A DNA stretch of 64,000 nt from Conus ventricosus (taxonomy: Eukaryota > Mollusca > Gastropoda > Neogastropoda > Conidae). The stretch spans positions 35,475,740 to 35,539,739 of the forward strand of contig CM031626.1 of NCBI GenBank assembly GCA_018398815.1. Reading direction: 5' to 3'. Made by a program: the position numbers and the translations under genes. This document shows positions 1 to 44,044 of the stretch, piece by piece. Each line of letters starts with the position of its first letter. Position 1 is the stretch's first letter. The notes below the pieces were generated by a model. The model was not told the origin of the DNA, searched no databases, and saw only the letters and a list, made by a program, of their open reading frames with translations.

Positions 1-104
1 AGTAACCAGGTTTTATATGCATATATGATATTGTGCTGAGGTTATGTCTCCTTTCTGTTTATTTATTTATTTGGTTAGTTATTTATCTATTTATTTTTGG
101 AAAT

Positions 105-650
105 GAAATGAGGCAGGGAACAGTAAACAATAAACAGTAAACAAGTGGGGTAACGTTTGCTCCCATAAGAAAACCTAACACAGAGTAACTTTTATTCAAG
201 ATTGGCACAGCCTTTTAAACTTGAATAAAGTCAGACAAATACATAGACGAACAATCTAATAGTGGGGGAAAAACAAACGCAGGCCAACAACTGAAGTGTC
301 TTCATAGTAATGAATTGGCAAAGATTTGGACTTAAGGAGGAGGAGGGGGGGGGGGGGGGGGGGGGGGGGAGGGAGTTTGAAGATGGAGAAACTGGGAACA
401 TGAAATTAAGAAAATATATTACAGATATGAAAACTCTTCACTAGCTGCATAAGGGAACCATCGCAATCCATTTGAAGGCAGATATATTTGTATTGCCTGC
501 TTCCCCACTATTAGATTGTTCGTCTATGTATTTGTCTGACTTTATTCAAGTTTAAAAGGCTGTGCCAGTCTTGAATAAAAGTTACTCTGTGTTAGGTTTT
601 CTTATGGGAGCAAACATTACCCCACTTGTTTACTGTTTATTTATTTTTGG
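105..650 (-). mobile_element. Hammerhead-repeat family, copy A (foldback form)
   Basis: About 140 bases at 119-262 are the near-perfect reverse complement of 504-645; both arms are the P segment of the family also seen at 23.7-24.7 kb. Between the arms lies the 3' half of the family core (compare 58832-59016), including a poly(G) run at about 347-369. The half carrying the ribozyme is absent. Read on the minus strand, the order is inverted P, core 3' half, P. Such a 5' inversion is what twin priming during target-primed reverse transcription can produce, but a foldback by recombination is equally possible. No target duplication was found. Confidence 0.6.
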
Positions 651-659
651 CTTGCTTAG

Positions 660-1900
660 TACCTAATTTCTGATTATTGCTGTTGATGTCTTTTTTTTTT
701 CTTGTGTAACAACAATAAAAGCAAAGGAAATTTAAAAAAAAGATTTTTTTTTTAAAGGAATGCCTTGAATTTACAGGTATTTTCTTGACAGTGTTTAGAC
801 CTTTTTAAAATGCCAATTATTTTGAGTTAACTGTGCTTTTAAGGTTCAGAGTTATCTTCCACTTTCTACAACAGTGTTTTAATCTTTACGCTACCAGATC
901 ATTTTGAGCAACTAGTTCCGTAAAGTATCGCTTCTGTTTGTTAGGGCATGCAGCCAACTTCATGACATTGAAGATTCTGCTGCAGCAAGGTGCATGTTTT
1001 GGTATGCATATTATAATAGTTTAACCTTTCAGAACCAAACCGTTTTGAGCAAATAGTTCCTAAAAGTTACTCAGCTTGTTTTGACTTGTTTTAAGGCAGC
1101 CAGCTCCAAAACTTTCAAAATTCTCCATTTCCAGTGTGCCCATTTTTGTATGTGTGCGTGTCATCCATTTCAGCCACCACATAATGATGCACGCTTCCAA
1201 AAGATGGAATGGATTTAACGTTTGCAAGATTTTGTATGCATACGTGTATGCGTGTAAGCTTGCAACATTGGGTTGAAATATTTCAACTAAAGAGCAAAAG
1301 AGGGGGCTGAAGTGTGCACACACATTAACTCACAAAGTTTGACGACATTAGAATAATTTTCTAGAGCGCTAGACACACTTGGATACTGTTCCTTTGCCTT
1401 ACGACCATGAACCCACGCAGAGTAGAATTTCGTCCATGGTTTGTAGCTCACTGAGCATGAGCAGCCTGGAAACTGGCTATTTTTAGCACTTTTACGCTGG
1501 ATGTTTCTCGAAGCAACGTCAGTGTTTTTCAACTGGATGTTTCTTGGCTGTGTCTGAAAATTCAGAATAAGTGTTATGGTGTCATTGGAAAGATGCATCT
1601 TTGGCCTGTCATGGTGCTGTGTTTGTTTCAATCTTCCATTGTCTGTTCAGAGTGAAAATCTATGCAGGCTTCCCCACCCTGTCACCACCCCTTACAAATC
1701 CTTTGGATGAGACTTTCAAACTGAAGTTTTCCATGCATGAACATGTGCATTACATTGAAAAGGAAAGAAGAAATCATCTGATATAAATCTTTTTTTAATT
1801 ACACATACTATACCGTGGCTCACTAATGCAATAAGCGGCAGCAATTTGCTATCCCTGCCTCATATACAATAAAGTCCGTACGGACAACAAAACCCTTGAA
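660..1900. other. Non-coding stretch with a diverged tandem duplication
   Basis: No supported gene. Two diverged units near 880-975 and 1022-1125 share the pattern of a pyrimidine-rich start, 'ttttgagcaa', 'tagttcc' and 'gcagccaac/gc'. They look like an old tandem duplication. The short open frames here lack family resemblance and codon structure. Confidence 0.4.
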
Positions 1901-2034
1901 AGGGCCTCGTGCCTTGCGCATGCTCAGAACCATCCTCTTTTCTCGGCAGCCATTTTCCCGTTAAGCCGCGTGTACACGAGCAGCTAAGTATTTTTTGACT
2001 TTTCTCGCAATCGATCGATTGCAGTTGCTGTTCT

Positions 2035-3660
2035 TTGGTGTCTTTGCTTATGTTTTCACTTAAGGGAGAAACGTACGTGAAGCGATTGGGTGGTAAGGCG
2101 AGAGTTAAGAAGGTTTCGTCTTTCGATTCCCGCATCTCGCCCGCAGGCGCTCTGTCTCTAGCCCCGCCAAAGCCTCCTCTCACTTCAGCGTCACTTTCTC
2201 CCAAGGGTTCACTTCAACTCAGCTGCGGTTCTGTTGTTGTGACAGCGAGCTCTTTCTCGCAACCCCCAATTTGTGACGGTGATCGGCTCAGCTGCGGTTC
2301 TGCCGATCCCGTCACAGCGAGCTCTTTCTCGCAACCCTCAATTTGTGACGGTGATCGGCTCAGCTGCGGTTCTGTCGATTCCGTCCCTTTGTCCCCTAAC
2401 GGCGAGCGACTCAGCTGCGGTTCTGTCGTTTCCGTTACTGCATCGTGTGTTCAGTTCAGCTGCGGTTCTACTGCACACAGTTCGGTCTCCATGGCAGAAC
2501 CGAAGATGCATGAGCCCTCTACGGAGGGATGGGGCAATGAGGTAGACTTGTCTACCCCTCCCTCTCGCTCGGTAGGCGATACAAGGGAAGCAACTTCCTC
2601 TCAGGGGCTCGAATCTCGTTCGGTCCCAGTTGTTTCCCTTCCCCCACCTCATGTGTCGGCCCCTTCTTTTGGGCACGACTCTTTGGTTTCGCCCTCTTTT
2701 CCGAGCGCCCCTCAGGGGACCGGCGCATTAGGCCCCCCATTTACTGGGTTGGGCCAGCAGCCACACCCTCAGCCCCCCCTATCATGGGGTCAGGGCCCTT
2801 TGCCTTGGGCACCATGGGCCCAATGGCAATATCCCCCAACCATGGGCTTTCTACAGCCCCCTGCTCCGGGGTTTCCCTGGTGGCCGGGTTTTATGCCCAG
2901 CTCTCCACCAGTGCAGGCCTCTTCCTCACAGGCCCCCTCGGCCCACCCGGTGACTGATCCCCCCCCGGAGTGTCTGGGGAATCAGCCATCCCAGGCTTTC
3001 GCCGCGCACCGTTTCGCCAAGGGCGGCCACCCCCTCGGTCTGTGGATCTGACCTGGCGGATTCTGAGTCAGAGGAAGAGGGCCAATCGCCCGTTTCTTAT
3101 TCCTTCCAGGACTCGGTAGCCTTTCTGGCTTCCCTTGTCCCGGAGGCGGTGTCATCCTCTCAGGAGGTCAGAGCCCCCTGCCCTTCGGCAGCGGAACTCG
3201 CCCTGGGATCTCACCCATTGGCAGCTATGCCCTCCTCTCTGCTAAAGGAGTCGGTCATGGTGGCCGACTGCATGAGGAGGGCCCAATTACGAGTCAGGGG
3301 CACGGAGGCACAGGACATCATGCCTGGTTCTGTCCCTGATTTCCCTGGTTCGCTGGCGTGCGGGAAGTTCCTTAAGCCAGAGAGGCTTCCATTTGCCAAG
3401 AAGGCCTTCTTGGCAAATGATACTATCCGGAAGCCACTCTCCCCCTCTCCCAGGAGGACCTCCTCCTGGTCCAGGAGAGGTTGAAATCACACGCTAGGCA
3501 GGTGTCCCTTTCAGAGCGCTGCCTTGCCGAGTGGGAAGAGTCTGCGAGGAGGGGTTTGGAGGCCATCTCGGTCATGGATTCCTTCCTAGGGGGACTAGTG
3601 TCTGCCCTTAAGGATCCTGATTCAGATTCCTTCTCCATCCGCCAGTCTGAGCCACGGTAA
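2035..3660 (+). pseudogene. Broken proline/serine-rich gag-like ORF
   Basis: A 338-codon frame (2035-3051) is rich in Ser, Pro and Gly. It begins with repeats containing SCGS motifs and continues into a Pro/Trp/Gly-rich tract. Coding potential then moves to another frame, with an acidic DSESEEEG patch near 3058-3085 and a segment ending at 3484. It shifts again to a helical segment (3480-3657) containing RLKSHARQVSLSERC and MDSFLGG. Three consecutive frames with protein-like composition on one strand suggest one gene with two frameshifts. The acidic patch followed by a helical domain recalls gag-like ORFs of tyrosine-recombinase (DIRS-type) retroelements, but I cannot prove that family. The last codons overlap a strong splice-donor-like GTAAGTATG at 3658. 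An unrelated host exon is the alternative. Confidence 0.35.
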
Positions 3661-4036
3661 GTATGTTAGATTAAACGTAATTTTAGAATAAAAATTTCCT
3701 TTTTAAAAAAAAATATATTTGTCACAATCATAAAATAATGCACACACTCAGAGATGTGGCCACACGGGTTGATAAACATAGATTAATGAATGGTTACCTC
3801 CCTTCATTTTGTTTTTGTTCATATTAGTGTGTTGGGTGTATTTGTTTCCCTTTCTCTTGCAACAGCACTGATGACTTCCTTTTCAGGGATTTGAAGAAGA
3901 ACGGCAAGCCATTCCATCTGTTCCGTTTGCTTTGCAACAACACTGATGAATTCCTTTTCAGGGATTTGAAGAAGAACGGCAAGCCATTCCATCTGTTCCG
4001 TTTGCTTTGCAACAGCACTGATGAATTCCTTTTCAG

Positions 4037-34930
<30,894 letters not shown>

Positions 34931-37900
34931 CGGCAGCTGGGGAGCAGAGTTGTAGTGGGATCTTTTTTTGTTTGTTTTCCAGACGCTGGGGGGTGGGTGG
35001 GTGCTTGTTTGTGATAGTAGAGGTTTGTGTGAGTGTTTCGTGCATGTGAGAGAGAGAGAGGAAGTGTGTGTATAGGTGTGTGTTATGTGTGTGCGTGAGA
35101 GAGAGAGTGAGTGTATGTGTGCATGCGTGTGTGTGTGTGTGTGTGCACATGCACATCCGAGCACGCACGTATGTCTATGCCTGTGTGTGTGTGTAAAGAG
35201 TGAATGCATTTGAGCGAGAGAGGTTGCCCTATTGTTTGGCTGAGCAAACCAGAGGGCCAGATCCAATTTCTAGGGTGCTGTTTGTGATCGCAGTGAGGTT
35301 GTGTAAGAGAGGGGCCTAGAGAGAAAGGAGCGCACTGATTCTGCGAACACGAGCGCAGGATTTGCTGCTGTTTGGGGCGACTAGTTTTGAATAGCAAGAG
35401 AGCGAGACAGAGAACAAAGAAAGGTCATGCCCAGCATGTCTGTTTTGAGAGTGTTCATAGGCTCAGAGCTCTGTAGTCATGAGCCAAAGACAGCGAAAGT
35501 GCACTTGAAAGAGTGGGAGTGACTTGGTTGCAATGTGAAAATGACTGTGCATTGAAAGTCGTGTGTATTGCTGACAGTTGCAGACCCTGTATATTAATGA
35601 TAACCCTGGGTTTTAATTTATCAGGCTTTATTTATCTGATTTTCATGTGAAGATGATGCTGTCAGTGTGATGAAGAGGAAATTGTATGAAAATGATAACA
35701 CGCTGATTATATTCCTTGTACATTTAAACGCTGTGAACGTGGAGGAACGAAGACATAAGAGGGAGTTTGATGGGAGATTTATTACCACATCTGAAATGAA
35801 GGTTTCAAAAGTTTTGTTTAGCTCCGACAAGAAAGGTTATACAGAAGTGTATTCTTTTATTGTTTCGGTGTGACAGAACTGTTTCCCGAAGACATATAGA
35901 TCCGAACCATGAACCAACAAAGTAATGAACATGAAATTAGCATTTTTAAGGACAAACTTTGTCCAGTATGAAGTGGAAGGATTATTTTGATATACGCACT
36001 GAAGTATAAAATACACTTCACGTGCACTCGCAAACACAGGCAGGCAGTGTGGTTACTGTTGTAAGCCTCGCAGAGACTGAACAAACGGGACGCACCTTTG
36101 CGGATCGTTTTGATCTAATTGTTGTTACAAACCGTTTGACATAATCACACTACCTTCACCGATTGTTGTTGTAGTTGTCGAGTTGTCTGAATAACAATAT
36201 GTACTCACTTCAGATTTCGTGGGTTGATCAGTTCCATGCATTCATGGTGAACAGAAGAGAGGTCAAGGACGTACAGAGTGAGGAAGTCTTCTCTGAAATT
36301 AGTGGCACTAGCAAGTGCTGTTGTCTGGTCACCAACTACACACTCTGCTGAACGATGAAGACTGTTCATACAAAACCCAGTTTGCTGTTAGCCGTCAGCA
36401 TGCTTGCCTGCCATGTTCGTTTATTTCAGGAATACTTCGTTCGTTTGAAAATCATTCATGAAAATCCTGAATTTTTAGGGGTGTGGAGAGAAAATGTGGA
36501 GGAACGAAAGGAGGGGGGGGGGTGAGTGGTGGGGGAGTGAGATAGACAGGGATGGAGGAGGGGGGGGGGGGGGGTGGATTGTGAATTCCAGAATGTTGAA
36601 AAATGAGGTGGTTTTTTTTTTTATTTGATGGGGTGATTGAAAGTTGTTGAACAGAGCCAAAGTGATGGTTTGGTCCGTGAAGAACTGAGGTCTCTGCTGG
36701 GCTGGGGCTTGCAGGAGTAAAGGGTCTACGCATGGGAGGAGGGGACATGAAAGTATTAACTTTTTACAAACTATATATTGAAATGTACAAATGACAATTT
36801 GTTGACATTTTTTAAGGGAGACAAACACCAAAGTTCGTCTAGGAGCCCCTGAATTTTTCACCCACAGGTTACAGAAATTGTGAAGAAAGAAAGGGACAAA
36901 AAAAGGAATTATGATAAACGTTTAAATGCAACTGTCGTTAAAGAAATGTACATAAAAAGCCATTTGGGCAAACTGATGCTGCAAAATGGATTGGTAGCAC
37001 ATTCCCTGGACAATGGGTAGTCTCATTATCTTGTCACCAAATTACTTAAAAAGAAAAAACAAATCCAGGAATACGGCTTACTTAGAAAAGAAGCTGAGGC
37101 ATCTCCGGGGGGGGGGTGGGGGGGGGGGGGGGGGGGGTGAACGCATGGATGTGTGTATACATTGGCATTTATTTGAAGACATCTGTATGGAGTTGTGTTC
37201 AAGTCTATTCAGGCGCAAAATATTACTAGATTTTTTTTCTTATCGTTTTTCTTTTTTTTTTTTTTTTGGGTAATTGCTCTGTGAATTTTGTTTTAAACTC
37301 CTGCCATACTTCGTTATTATTTGAGAGAGAAATGAACACAATTTGATGACTGCAAGAAAAGAATATGCGTAGGCTGGCTTTGTTTTCTTTGCTTTTTTCT
37401 TTTTTTTAGATGTCTTGCCCTTTTCATAGAATGAGATTGCAGATGGGTGTATGGGAGTAGGGAAGAAAAGACAAAAAGAATCCAGATGTACAGTGTACCC
37501 AGGCAAGAAAATAAATCACATTCAACATTGACACGTACACACACATTTACAGACATACACACAGACACACACACACACACACAATAGAAAACATCCTACA
37601 CACAAGCACAGTATCATGGTCATTCTCCTACACCTGGACACATCCCCTTATCAACTGAATTTTTTTTTTTTAATAGCAAGCTGCAGAGGTCAGAGACAAA
37701 ACAGGAGGGAGAGAGTGACCAGAAGAGAGGGAGAAAGTCAGGGTGGGGGAGGGCAAGATGATTGGAAACCGTTTTGCAATGTTTTTTTCCTTTGTTTCTG
37801 TGTGTATGTGTGTGCTTTGCCTCCGACAGCACGAAAATTGATGTATTAACTTGTCCAAACACGTATAGCATTATTTGTCCGATACAACAACAAAGAAAGC

Positions 37901-39900
37901 GCTGATCATTCTGATGATTGTGTAGATTGCACTTTGTATAGAAACATGAACATGTTGATGCAGTGGAACCTCTGGATAATGAGCCCCCAGACATTCCTCA
38001 CATGATTGGACGTGGCTTTGGACTACACTCTCCCCACAGTGGGATCTGTCACACAACCCATACATTTCACAGAGGTTTTTATAAGGAGAATGGATTTCTG
38101 AAGGCCCACATCAGGGGCAGAAGAGAAGACATGGTAAAGCCTGCACAAAATCAGGAATCATCGGAGTGTGTTGTGAAAAGCTACGTCCAGTAAAGATTAC
38201 AGTGCTTTAGTCCTTTAACACCCGTGTCATCTGAAATATGTTCTAGATTACGTAACAAATTTTTTGTTTTTACTTTTCTCACTCAAAAACAAACAAAAAG
38301 AAGAATAATGAATAGAAAAACAAAATTTTTGACACAAGCCTAAATTTTCATTCAGAGATTTCGAATAGTTTGAGATTTACCAAGAAGGTTTAACTGTATC
38401 TGTGAGTTGTGTTTTACCCTGGGAAACAGGGCAAAGGTGTAAGGGAGCGAGTGTGTAGAGGGAGGTAAATGTAATGGAGAGATAAGCCAGAATGTGCTAG
38501 GGAAAAAAAACATCTAGAACAGAGACAAATCATTTGTTGGAAAAAGAAAAGGGAGGAAAACTTTGTTAGATGTTGAATCCTGCTTAGAAAAATAAAAACT
38601 TTCAGAAAAAAAAGTGAAGTCTTTAAAGGCAGGAAGAGATTTTCATCTGGAAGGTTTTCGTGTAATTGATCTTTATATGGAGGGTTTTTTATTTGGAGAA
38701 TCTTTATTTGGAAGTTTGTTATTTTCAGGGATTTTGGTTTTGAGGATCTTTATTTGGAGGCTTGTTATTTTTAGGGTTTTTTTTTTTTTTTTGCTTGGAG
38801 GATCTTTGTTTAGAGGTTTCACTGAACGTATACAAAAAGAAAGTTGTTTTGCATGTGACATAAATCTTGTGTACACTACAGTTTGTGTAGAAAGATAAAT
38901 ATCAGTTGTGTTCCAACCGCTTGTGATGAGACGGATTGTCAGGCGTGAAGCTGTTTTTTTTTTTTTTTTCCATCTTTCCTGCCCCCTTGGTGGCATAACT
39001 CCACATTCTCTGCTTTGACTCCCTCTTGAACAGCCATTCCCCGGTTTGTCCCATTGCGCTCCCTGCAGTCCGTATGGAAGTTGTCAGGAGACAACCCGCC
39101 AGAAGGTACCCTGCACTGCTGCCGAGTCACTTGAGGGTGTTGAGAGGTCCCCGTTCTGGTCCTACACACGCAGGACACCACCAACCCTGCCCCGTAGAGA
39201 TGACAGTAGTTGCACTGGGATGAAACCAGCTTGAGCAAGCATCTCCGTCAGGATGATGACGCCACGTCCACCTGGCAACAGTCCCCGTAAACTTACCTGT
39301 ACCTGCGACACGAACTCACCATTAGCCTGGGACGTGGAGAGGTGTCTGAAACCGAGGTCACCATGAGAGTAGGGCGTGAAGGCCACATAGAACTTGGAGA
39401 CTTTCTTTTCCAGGATCGTCAAGGGGAAGAGTGAAGGTTCCATGGAGTTGCATTCTGGTCTGAGACTATATGACAGGGCTGTGCTCAGTTCTTCCTCTCA
39501 TGGTATGTTCCGGAGTCATGTCTGGTATGTGGACAGCAGAAATGAGCCTGATGAACTCTAAAGGCAAGTGATACGGTGAGAGTGTGTTGGAATCGTAGCT
39601 GGGGACATGTCTATCTGAAAGTGATACTGGTGATCAACGACCTGTCATGGTCTTTGGCCTGTGGAGGTGTGATGCTGTGGAACATGGTTGAAAAAGAAAC
39701 GGACACTGTGGTGTTTGTACTCTGCGCAACTTTGACGTCGGTTGTATTTGTCGTTGCATCAATAATTAACTTTTACCCATGTGTTAAGGTGTGAATGTGA
39801 CATGATTAGAGGATGAAAGAAAGTAATGGTTGTGACAGTTGTGATTTGCGTTGGAACCATAAGCATGACTGTAATCAAATAAAGATATGGTTAAAATAGA
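34931..39900 (+). other. Probable TBC1D23 3'UTR and downstream DNA
   Basis: No supported coding gene on the plus strand. Candidate polyadenylation signals AATAAA occur at 37509-37514, near 38588 and at 39878-39883; which is used cannot be decided. The stretch includes GT/GA microsatellites (35050-35210), poly(G) runs (36513, 36558, 37109-37137) and poly(T) runs. Confidence 0.35.
39292..39443 (-). CDS. Possible exon of an unidentified minus-strand gene
   Basis: The minus frame reads PLTILEKKVSKFYVAFTPYS and HGDLGFRHLSTSQANGEFVS before a good donor, GTACAG/gtaagttt, at 39291. Composition is protein-like, but I recognise no family and found no partner exons. It may be a chance frame. Confidence 0.2.
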
Positions 39901-40639
39901 ATGTGTTCAGTGTTTGTTTTTTCTTTCTTTCTTTCTTTTTGTTTGGTGTGTGTGCGTGTGTTTTTGGGGGGAACATTTTGGGGTGGAGAATGGGTTTATT
40001 CATACTCTGCTCAAGCAGCATTGCTCCTATGTAGCTCTTCCAAGCTCTCCTCTGCACAGCCGCATTCAGCTTCATTCTGCCGCAATACCAGCTCCAACAG
40101 TCTGCAGGGAGCTAACAGTATCGGGTGACTGACTGTCAATTGTGAATGCTCCTGTCTTTGCTACTCAGTTAGAACTTTGAGGTTCACTACTGGTCAGTTT
40201 GGGGGAATATATGTGACTGATTTTTAACAGTGCCATTCAGACAGCCACATACTTACTAAGGATGATATTTGAGGATATCCTTGTGCAGCACCGTGTACAT
40301 TTTTTTTTTTTCAAACTACTCATCCAACAGGCACATAATGATATACTCATCTCCGATAGGTGGAATAGCATTTGATGTGCACGCTTTTTTTTTTTCATTC
40401 ATGTGTTTATGCAGTCATTGTTACAAGTCTCATCCAAAGGACTAGGTGGGAAAAGGAATCTTCACAGATGTTGACTCCAAAGAGAAACTCTCTCGCATCT
40501 TGGCTGTCTCCATGACAATGGAACCCCAGATCTGTAAGCAAGCATCTGAAATCATGCACACAAGTCCCTGTATGTATTCTGATTCTAGATAGGTTTGTCA
40601 CTAAGTGAAAATGCCACTACTTTGCAGAGTCATAAAGGG

Positions 40640-40740
40640 AGACAGACATGACCCGGCCATTGGAAAAGCCTCAGCATTCCTCCATAAAGGGAGACAGACA
40701 TGACCCGGCCATTGGAGAAGCCTCAGCATTCCTCCAGGGA
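40640..40740. repeat. Tandem duplication of about 57 bp
   Basis: 'aaagggagacagacatgacc cggccattgg' to 'cctcagcattcctcca' occurs twice in a row with one substitution (aaaagcc/agaagcc). Confidence 0.9.
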
Positions 40741-41254
40741 ATGTTCCTGGCACCCCTGGCGGGCATCCCCTAGGGGTTGCTGGGACTCTTTCAGACCAAC
40801 TAGCTCCCCCAACTTCTGGAAGCTCAGTATTGAAAGTTTCTCTTTTCTAGCACCCTCTTCGACACTTTCTTTGGTCATGTTATCCGTCTTTACTGTCGCC
40901 AATTGAATTCTGCCTTTGTGGACGTTCTACTGTCTTTGTTCAGGAAACTCTTTTAACACCGTTTTCGTTGTCACAATTCATGACATGCCAGCTTTTCTGT
41001 TGTAATCTGGTGGCCAGGTAGTGAAATTTTGTACATCTATCCAGAGTGGACACTATTTGTCTGCCCATGATGACCATTTTTAATTTATTTTGTTACCTTT
41101 AATTCCCCCCCCCCCCCCCCCCCCCTCTTCCTCTTTAGCCTGTCTCATGGAATGTTGGTAGTGTAGCTCACATCTTATTAATTGGTTTTCTTCTTTCTTT
41201 TTTACAAACCTTTTTTTCAAGATCTAACTTTTCAACGCCCAAATGTGACGAGAT

Positions 41255-41365
41255 GAGTGATTGCTCGTTCTTTCTTTTCATTGTCCTGAATGATGTTTAT
41301 CTCGTCTAAAGAAGACCTAAGAGGCCGAAACGCGTCGTGTTTTGTCTTGTAGTGTGTTTGTCACT
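41255..41365. repeat. Foldback repeat family, copy 6 (fragment)
   Basis: 'gtctaaagaagacctaagag gccgaaacgcgtcgtg' matches the right arm of copy 3. Confidence 0.6.
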
Positions 41366-41494
41366 GTTGTATGGCAGACTCACAAACAATTCTTTTCAAA
41401 ATTTCTTTCTTTCAGAATGTGACCTGTTTTTCCCCACATAAGTTTTTACACCCCTGGAAAGGTCAGGTTTGGTCGGCCAGACTGTAGAAATGAA

Positions 41495-41690
41495 TATAGA
41501 GGGGCACAGCGTTTGTCTGCAGATCTGACAGGTGTGAGTTCGAACCATACATGGTCAGATTTTTTCACCTTGAAAACCCTCCAATCCACCCAGCAGTGAA
41601 CAGGTACCTATTTACTTCAGGGAATCCCCGTGGGGATACCGGGGGGTCTTTTGTACAAATAGTTCCCCCACCTTCCGGACATTCTGTGCT
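41495..41690 (+). mobile_element. tRNA-derived SINE-like fragment
   Basis: 'ggggcacagcgtttgtctgc' (A-box-like region) and 'gtgtgagttcgaaccatac' (B-box GAGTTCGAACC) lie at tRNA-like spacing. 'caatccacccagcagtgaac aggtacc' follows, a phrase typical of invertebrate SINE bodies. The 3' limit is unclear. Confidence 0.5.
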
Positions 41691-42507
41691 AGTAATGTCC
41701 CTTTTCCTTTCGTTCTCAGTAACTCTGTCTCCTCCTTTGCTGTACTGTCGTCTACTGTCCTTTCTGTCTACCATATCTTTTATCTATATTTTTCTACACT
41801 GTCGTCTAATGTCCTTTCTGTCTACCATATCTTTTATTTATCTTTTTCTACAACCTCTTCCCACAAATTTCTGCGTTCAACGAAGTCAGAGTGAACTGAC
41901 TATACTCTCGAGTATAGTGTGAGTATCCCAACAGGGTTAAAAACGAGTTCACACGCTACCAGATACTGGAACGCTGAAGAAGAAGACGACTTCAGGGAAG
42001 CTTACAGGCGGCAGAGAGAGAAGAATGGGCTCCACCTTACATCATGCATGCCCCAGGCAATGAATTTCTGAAACTTCACTGCCCCTGCATAATATATCAC
42101 AAACACTGCTGCGTTCTTGGGAATAAAATGATAGGCCTACCACAGGTAATGTTACTGGTGTCAACTTATGTGTCCACCTTCTGTGCTTACTCCGTATTGT
42201 CAAGGTCTGTGGTCAAATGAAATAGATTACTGTTTGGTTTGTGTGTGTGTGTGCATGCGATGTGTGTGTGTGTGTGTGTGGGGCATGCATTTTTTTTTTA
42301 CCTTTTAATGCATTGACACGTACACAATATGCATGCCAAAACCTTGAAGAGATGTCGCATCTGCTACTGGTGGTCGTAAAGAGAAACATATCCTGGGCTG
42401 GTTACACGAAGGCCACTATAGTGAACGGTACATCGCAGGTCAGCACCAAACAGCTTCTGCACCGTGTAAAGAAATACGAAGTGAGCGTAAAAGGTTAAAC
42501 AAAATGA

Positions 42508-42560
42508 CGATAAACAAAATGAAACGAATGAGCAGTGAAGGCTTTTTTTCCATTTTTCTT

Positions 42561-42648
<88 letters not shown>

Positions 42649-43306
42649 TTTTTTTTTTTATTATTCTTTTTTCTTCAAATTTGTACCCGTAAGAATGGAT
42701 TGCGAGCTTGATATATCTACTCTGCTGTTTGTGTGGTGTGTGTGTGGTGTGTGTGTTGTGAGAGAGAGAGAGAAATAGAGAGAGAGAGACAGAGAGAGAA
42801 ATAGAGAGAGAGACAGAGAGAGAAATAGATACGGATACGGAGAAATAGAGAGACAGAGAGAGAGAGAGAGAAATGTCAATTCAAATCAATTCAGTTTATG
42901 TTGTTTACAGTCCAGCTGATGCGAGGAGTCATGTCTCGGCTGTCACTTTGTCAAAGTACATCCCCTTCGCAGTCGTTGAACACACGCACACACAAACACA
43001 AACACACACACGCGCGCGCGCGTGCGCACACACTCACACACGTGCACACTTCATATAAACAAGTTTCTTAAACATGCAAAAATTACTTAAAAATCTTCTA
43101 GAAAAAAATGCAGGCAGAAATATGACATTGATCTCAAACACGAACTCCAAAATCAACATCTCTGGACAATGTCTTTATGGAAACTACTGCAAAGTGTTTT
43201 GGTCTTCATTCAGGTGGACCTACGTCCCAGCACTCTATAGATACATTCTATAAACAGACACACAGCAGAGTAGATATATCAAGCTCGCAATCCATTCTTA
43301 CGGGTA

Positions 43307-43342
<36 letters not shown>

Positions 43343-43444
43343 CAGAAAAAAGGGAAAGAAAAAAAAACAGAAAGAAAAATGGAAAAAAAGCCTTCACTGC
43401 TCACTTTCAATGAAAAGTTTCCATTCGTTTCATTTTGTTTATCG
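42508..43444. repeat. Large inverted duplication with an 87-base poly(C) run
   Basis: 42508-42736 and 43257-43444 are inverted copies sharing 'gcagtgaaggctttttttcc', 'gtacccgtaagaatggattg' and 'cgagcttgatatatctact'. About 520 bases lie between them, including GA and (CA)n tracts. The left arm holds C at 42562-42648 (87 bases); the right arm instead has an A-run of about 33. A foldback artefact of sequencing or assembly is possible. Confidence 0.8.
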
Positions 43445-44044
43445 TCCATCTGACTGCAAGTAGCCATTACAGGACTGCCACAACAAGAAACACATGACAG
43501 CTATGGAAGATGCTCTCGCAAAAGTTCAGAGATATGTACAAGAATTTTTTTTTTTTTTTTTTTTTTTTTTTTGTGCGTGCAGTCGCCAGATATCTCAGTA
43601 CCAATCCACAGGGAAATTTCTCACCACAGCTGAAGACCATCGCGGTGTCATTTATTTTGCTACATAAATTACTTAAAACCATCCCTTTGTTCTTTCTTGA
43701 ATCCAGAGAAACATTGCACTTGAATTGATGTAGTTTGTGCCTACATTCAGCTGCAGGGCAGTTATAGCAAATCGTTGTCTCTTTTGACAGGCAGTTTAAG
43801 AATGATTGTTTTCGAAATGAAATAAAACAAAAATAAAAAAAGGTCTTCATTTAAAGCACAGTTTTCTACGTAAATGACTGACGCTGAGCCTTGTTCCTGT
43901 TCTAACTCAGACACAAACACCTCACGGGAAATTATGTGGTTCGTGCCTAACTTCAGGAGCAGGACAATGTAGCCGACGATCATCTGGAATTCATGCGGTT
44001 TGGTGCACAACTGGCTGCTGTCACTGCAGATGGCAGAGCTGCCG

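Noticed and set aside
470..510. Hammerhead ribozyme in copy A
   Set aside because: Only the 3' stem I part (agcaggcaatac) is present; CUGAUGA, stem II and GAAA are absent.
1060..2204. Several 60-114 codon ORFs near the left end
   Set aside because: No protein-like composition, no splice consistency and no family resemblance; lengths are within chance for this base composition.
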